A stretch of DNA of 64,000 nucleotides from contig JADJBP010000012.1 in NCBI GenBank assembly GCA_016703625.1, positions 1-64,000 on the forward strand, written 5' to 3'. The stretch is from Chitinophagaceae bacterium. Lineage in GTDB: Bacteria; Bacteroidota; Bacteroidia; Chitinophagales; Chitinophagaceae. The notes beneath the pieces were generated by a model. It saw only the letters and a list, made by a program, of their open reading frames with translations. It was not told where the DNA came from and did not search any database. The first letter of the stretch is position 1. Every line of letters begins with the position of its first letter. The translations under genes and the position numbers were made by a program. Of this stretch, positions 60,209 to 64,000 are shown piece after piece.

Positions 60209-60963
60209 TACCTGTTATTTTCCTTAAATATCCCGATCCTTTCCTTATAACTGCTGTCCTGTGCAATAACCTGATTAAAAAGTTCTTCTGCATCCTCATT
60301 CCTGTTCAGTTTATATTTAATCATGCCGCAGTTATATGTGTAATTTAAATTTCCGGGATACCGGCTGTGCAGTTTTTCGTAATACATGGCGGCAGTTGTA
60401 TAATTGCCCAGTTCATAATAATTACGGCCCAGGATATCTTCTGTAACGCGTCCACTGCTGAGCTCATTTGCTTTTTTATTATAAGGCAGTGCTTTTTCGG
60501 GATCGGCAAATGCATCATCATAATCGCCAAGGTAAATTAGGCCCAGGGCATTGTTAACGCCCAGTTCTTCCGGGTTAATGGCCGCTGCTTTCAGTAACCG
60601 GGTTAAAGCGTTTTGGGTTTTCCCGTTCTGCAGATCTGCCCCGGCCATATTTACCAGGTAGCCGTAGCTGTTTTTTTCATAAACCTTTGCTGCAATGGTA
60701 TAAAAATGGACTGCCGAATCGCGGCGCTGCATTTCTCCATAGGTTAATGCAATGTTGCGGTAGATCACGCCCCTGGTATCATCATCAAGCAGTGGGTTTT
60801 TAACAGCTTCGGTAAATTCCTGTAAAGCCTGTTCGTATTTACTTTCATTCATGTAATTGATACCCGCCAGGTTTTTTGCCATGGAATCTGATTTTGTGGG
60901 CACCTGTTTGCATGCCAATAAAATGATCAAAAAAATCGGGGTAAGCAAAATGACCTTTTTCAT
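60208..60963 (-). CDS. TPR-repeat lipoprotein
   Basis: 251 residues. Lipoprotein signal MKKVILLTPIFLIILLAC (Cys18). Six or so TPR helices (SKYEQALQEFTEAVKNPLLD, NYTTAAMYYEKLHSRYPGNL). First gene of an operon with the membrane protein and the sterol-desaturase gene. Probably a scaffold in the envelope. Confidence 0.88.
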   Translation of the reverse strand: MKKVILLTPIFLIILLACKQVPTKSDSMAKNLAGINYMNESKYEQALQEFTEAVKNPLLDDDTRGVIYRNIALTYGEMQRRDSAVHFYTIAAKVYEKNSYGYLVNMAGADLQNGKTQNALTRLLKAAAINPEELGVNNALGLIYLGDYDDAFADPEKALPYNKKANELSSGRVTEDILGRNYYELGNYTTAAMYYEKLHSRYPGNLNYTYNCGMIKYKLNRNEDAEELFNQVIAQDSSYKERIGIFKENNR

Positions 60964-61016
60964 TGTATTGTTTGTTAATGATAACCGGGTGTATCAATAC
61001 ATAGTGCTGTAATATA

Positions 61017-61646
61017 TCAATTATTTTTTCTAAAAAGGATGGTAAGTATCCTGGGTATTCCGCTGCGGTCATTGTCATCAAAATATTCGCTGATACCGTT
61101 TATATCAAGATCGTATTTTTTGGCAGCTTCCACAAAGTCGGATATATGATGATTGAAACAGGTTACCACCTGTTCGCCTTCTGTGGTTGTAAACCTGGCT
61201 TTACTGCCGGTATACTGTTTAAACGGATGCAGTTCGCCGATATATACAAAACCCTTTTCAGCGATCACTTTTGATACCTTGTAAAAAACCGGTTCCAGGT
61301 TTTCAATATGTTCCAGCACCAGGCTGAAACTTACCAGGTCATATTTTTTGTTCACAAAATCCCATTCCTGCAGGATATCTGCCTGCAGGAAACTGACTTT
61401 ATCTGAATGTATTTTTTCTTTTGCCCGGGCAAGCATTTCATCTGAAAGATCAACAGCAGTTATTTCGGTTGCTTTGGTAAGCAGCCAGGCTGTGTTTTTG
61501 CCGGTGCCACAGCCAATTTCAAGGCAACTGTCAAAATGGATACCGGCTAAAGTTTGCTGTAAGGCCACTGCTTCCAGGTCACGGGTCCGGTTGATATTTG
61601 TATCGTACTGTGATGACCAGCTGTTGTATGCTTTTTTTGTGTTCAC
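61017..61646 (-). CDS. Class I SAM-dependent methyltransferase
   Basis: 209 residues. The SAM-binding motif is CLEIGCGTGKNTAWL near 41-55, with acidic residue in ITAVDLSDEML. The LVSFSLVLEHIENLEPVFYK block and VYIGELHPFKQYTGSKARF follow. The family is methyltransf_11/25; the substrate is not known. The next gene upstream is in the same direction but not tight. Confidence 0.92.
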   Translation of the reverse strand: MNTKKAYNSWSSQYDTNINRTRDLEAVALQQTLAGIHFDSCLEIGCGTGKNTAWLLTKATEITAVDLSDEMLARAKEKIHSDKVSFLQADILQEWDFVNKKYDLVSFSLVLEHIENLEPVFYKVSKVIAEKGFVYIGELHPFKQYTGSKARFTTTEGEQVVTCFNHHISDFVEAAKKYDLDINGISEYFDDNDRSGIPRILTILFRKNN

Positions 61647-61688
61647 TGGCGTCCTTTTTTTGTCAATGTATTAAAATGCCGGAAGCAT

Positions 61689-62517
61689 TTATTTGAACAG
61701 GCCCGAAAAGAACAGCTTCATCTCATTCCAGGATGCTGTATCGGCTGCTGCATTATACGCAATCGGAATTTTAAATTTTTCACCCACAGCTGTTGCATCG
61801 GGGTTTGAAAAGGCATGCGTGGCGCCTGCATAGCTTTTAAAAGTATATGCTGCACCAATGGAATCCATTTGTTTTTTAAATGCAGCTACTTCAGTTGCAG
61901 GCACAAACTGATCATCATCTCCATGCAATACCAGTATATTGGCTTTCAGTAAATTTTTATCTGCAGGAGTTCCCATTAAACTGCCGTGAAAACTAACGAT
62001 GCCTTTTAAGCCTTCTCCCATACGGGCAATATTCAGCAAAACACCGCCACCAAAGCAATAGCCAATGCCGGCCATGTTTGCAGTATCCACCTGTGTGTAT
62101 TCTTTTAATTTATTTACGGCCGCATCAAAATGTGCTTTTGCCATGACCGGGTTCTGGTAAAACGGTGTGGCTAAATTCCCGGCATCAGTTGGGTTATCGG
62201 CACGTTTGCCATTGCCGTACATGTCAACAGCCATCGCAATATAACCCAATGCAGCCAGTTCTCTTGCACGTCTTTTGGTATAATCATTTAAACCCCACCA
62301 TTCGTGTACAACAAGTACAGCCGGGCGTTTCCCTTCTATGTTCTCATCATAAACGATATAGCCATCCATGGTAAGGCTGTCAATTTTATAACTGATATTT
62401 TCTTCTTTTAATTTGGGGGCTTTTGTTTCTGCAGATTTTTTCCCCGCTGTTGTCATTACAGGAGATCAGAAAGAGTGCAACGAAAAAAATCGCCAGTCCA
62501 TGTATTATCTTTTTCAT
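61689..62517 (-). CDS. Dienelactone hydrolase-family lipoprotein, one frameshift
   Basis: About 275 residues joined. The chosen ATG at 62517 starts a lipoprotein signal (MKKIIHGLAIFFVALFLISC); removing one A from a run near 62437 gives NSGEKSAETKAPK and joins the rest. The alpha/beta hydrolase has nucleophile Cys in GYCFGGG, Asp in HGDDDQFVP and His in THAFSNP. It splits ester or lactone bonds of small molecules, here at the envelope. Confidence 0.9.
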
Positions 62518-62781
62518 AAAAAAATTTTTATAGGTTTAATAACAGCAATGCTGCCGGATGGTTGTGTAAATTACAAAATTATTTATGGTAAAAAGTACAG
62601 GATGGTTTTTGTGGAAAGAATGGTTGACTTTTTATTGGCCCTTTGAAGCTTTCCCGGACTGACCTCGCCCCCAAATCCATTCCTTTTGGAGATGAAGTTT
62701 ATAGTTAATAACCTGATTTTTATTTAAAATTTGAATAATTTTCGGGAACGGCAAAATTGAGTGTCATTATACCTGCCCTGC

Positions 62782-63632
62782 TTATTGCTTGGCAGTTTCA
62801 GCTGTTTCTCTTTTTTTCTGTTCTGCAAGTATATTATTTAAAAATGGTACAGTTTGTTTTTCTATTTCGGCTTCCGCTATATCCATGGCCTTTGGGTTCA
62901 TCACCAGTTGTAACCATGGTTTAGGTGCATCAAAATTATAACTGCCAAAAACAATTACAGGTGTACCTTTAACCCGGATACTTTCATTGTCACCCATGAT
63001 CCACTGATCGGCCCAGTCGTACAGGTAGCGGGCATCTTTTTCCCGGAGTCTTAAACATGAATGTGATACAGGATAACCGGGAAGCTCATACTGGTGCCAG
63101 CCAACACCCAGCTTATTTTCAATATTAAAGTTCCACAGCAGTTCCCACTCATCATTAAATGTACTCGTTGTTTTTCTGATTTCCAGTTGGCATAAAAAAG
63201 ACCGGTTGGTGTTGGATCTTTTTTTCTGCCCATATTGGTTGGACCGGTGTGGATCAACACACCGTTCTCGTAAGTGGCAAATGTTTGAGTGGGGTAGCTG
63301 AAAAAAATGATCTTTTGAACAGCATCCAGGTAATTTACCTGGAACGGGAAATGCATGTAATAAGCAATATCACCGTCCAGGTCTGCGGGAATTATTACTG
63401 AATCCATTTTTGCAAAATTTGCGGCGTCTGTACGGTTCACTGCATAAGCGATCTGCAATTGAGCATCTGCGCCTGTGTGAGCAGCCAGCCATTGCTTTGC
63501 ATTGGCAAATTGATAGGTAATGGTTTTGGGCTGTTGCCGTTGCGGTATTACTTTAACAGCAGTTTTTTTTTGCTGTTTGCATGATATAGTACACAACATA
63601 CTTATCATCAAAATCAGGAGGAGGTTTTTCAT
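62782..63632 (-). CDS. L,D-transpeptidase (YkuD) lipoprotein, one frameshift
   Basis: About 283 residues joined. Lipoprotein signal MKNLLLILMISMLCTISC (Cys18). The YkuD domain has PTQTFATYENGVLIHTGPTN and RKKDPTPTGLFYANWKSEK; after one added A near 63187 it continues as GVGWHQYELPGYPVSHSCLR, with catalytic His and Cys (the usual SHGC is SHSC here). It cross-links peptidoglycan or attaches proteins. A tail of 90 residues follows the domain, ending in charged helix EQKKRETAETAKQ. Confidence 0.88.
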
Positions 63633-63794
63633 TATGTAAAAATGAGTCCATTTTTTCTCATAACGGTTACAAAATTTACAGACTGATTTATATCATTCAC
63701 ACATATAAACGTTATTTGAAATTTACAGCATTGCGGTGATCCTGGTCTGTTAACCCGGTTGAAGAGATATAGATCAGGCAGTACCTGTGCCTGT
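63633..63794. other. Intergenic, no gene seen
   Basis: Short AT-rich gap in front of the transpeptidase gene, with no element that I can name. Confidence 0.4.
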
Positions 63795-64000
63795 TTATTT
63801 TTTTAGCAGTTCCCTGGCGATCATTTCAATTACACTGCCGGTCTCTTTTCCGAACATGGGAGCAGCCCATTCTGCAGGTTCAGACAGGTTGGCAAGTACC
63901 AGGAACAATGCCAATCCTTCTTCCTGCGACCAGGATCTGCCGCCACGCCTTACGCCGGGCAATGCAAGCTTTTTTGAAATGGCCCCGCCTTCAGGATGTA
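63795..64000 (-). CDS. 3' end of an unassigned gene, cut by the window edge
   Basis: On the minus strand the frame reads HPEGGAISKKLALPGVRRGG near the edge, then EEGLALFLVLANLSEPAEWA and VIEMIARELLKK and a TAA at 63795-63797. About 67 residues remain. The start lies outside. I do not recognise a family from this piece. Confidence 0.6.
   Translation of the reverse strand, partial: HPEGGAISKKLALPGVRRGGRSWSQEEGLALFLVLANLSEPAEWAAPMFGKETGSVIEMIARELLKK

Overview
The window looks like chromosomal DNA of a Bacteroidota member, most likely Chitinophagaceae. The evidence is three tandem proteins with type IX secretion (T9SS) C-terminal sorting modules, S46, S9 and tricorn-like S41 peptidases, LytS/LytTR-type signalling, many short lipoproteins and TAnnTTTG-type promoter elements. 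At least 18 genes are interrupted by single-base indels, mostly in A or G homopolymers. Nearly all read through cleanly when one base is restored, so uncorrected long-read errors are more likely than mass gene decay. I therefore give such genes as single CDS features and name the break points.

Layout. 1-8.9 kb: three large T9SS surface proteins sharing a C-terminal module of about 180 residues. 8.9-11.1 kb: the most unusual region, a single-domain HUH (IS200/REP-type) tyrosine transposase flanked on both sides by arrays of 50-bp units, each carrying an ACCCC-loop-GGGGT hairpin, plus a second, opposite-facing repeat family and a cluster of another palindrome. 11.1-18.1 kb: ECF sigma factor with likely anti-sigma protein, TauE/SafE permease, pyrophosphatase, CrcB fluoride channel, three small lipoproteins, PhoH, a PH/SHOCT membrane protein, tRNA-Pro(CGG) and a tRNA-like remnant. 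18.1-25.5 kb: B12-binding radical SAM protein, TrmH-type methyltransferase, S9 peptidase, small exported proteins. 25.7-32.5 kb: lipoyl E2 acyltransferase, RelE-type toxin-antitoxin pair, CinA, Uma2 nuclease, PBP4/DacB, thioesterase, DoxX. 32.7-39.2 kb: a likely envelope operon (TPR protein, outer-membrane barrel, HU-like membrane protein, methyltransferase). 39.2-47.2 kb: a repetitive YadA-head-like/S74 adhesin, YqcC, and a hybrid beta-propeller histidine kinase with its LytTR regulator. 47.3-56.8 kb: glutaminyl cyclase, saccharopine-dehydrogenase-like enzyme, DPP11-like S46 peptidase, DUF4197 protein, tricorn-like S41 peptidase. 57.4-64 kb: an unassigned helical-repeat protein, a sterol-desaturase family operon, methyltransferase, dienelactone hydrolase, L,D-transpeptidase and a truncated final gene.

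Between genes the window is rich in dispersed palindromes (at least five families) and short-word minisatellites. In several places these elements have entered coding DNA: they supply the stop codon and last residues of the sigma factor, the interdomain linkers of the E2 enzyme, an in-frame peptide in the radical SAM protein, and probably the tRNA remnant. The theme of the window is peptide and protein handling at a complex cell surface on a genome shaped by small palindromic repeats, with the transposase-array locus as the best candidate for a poorly described system.
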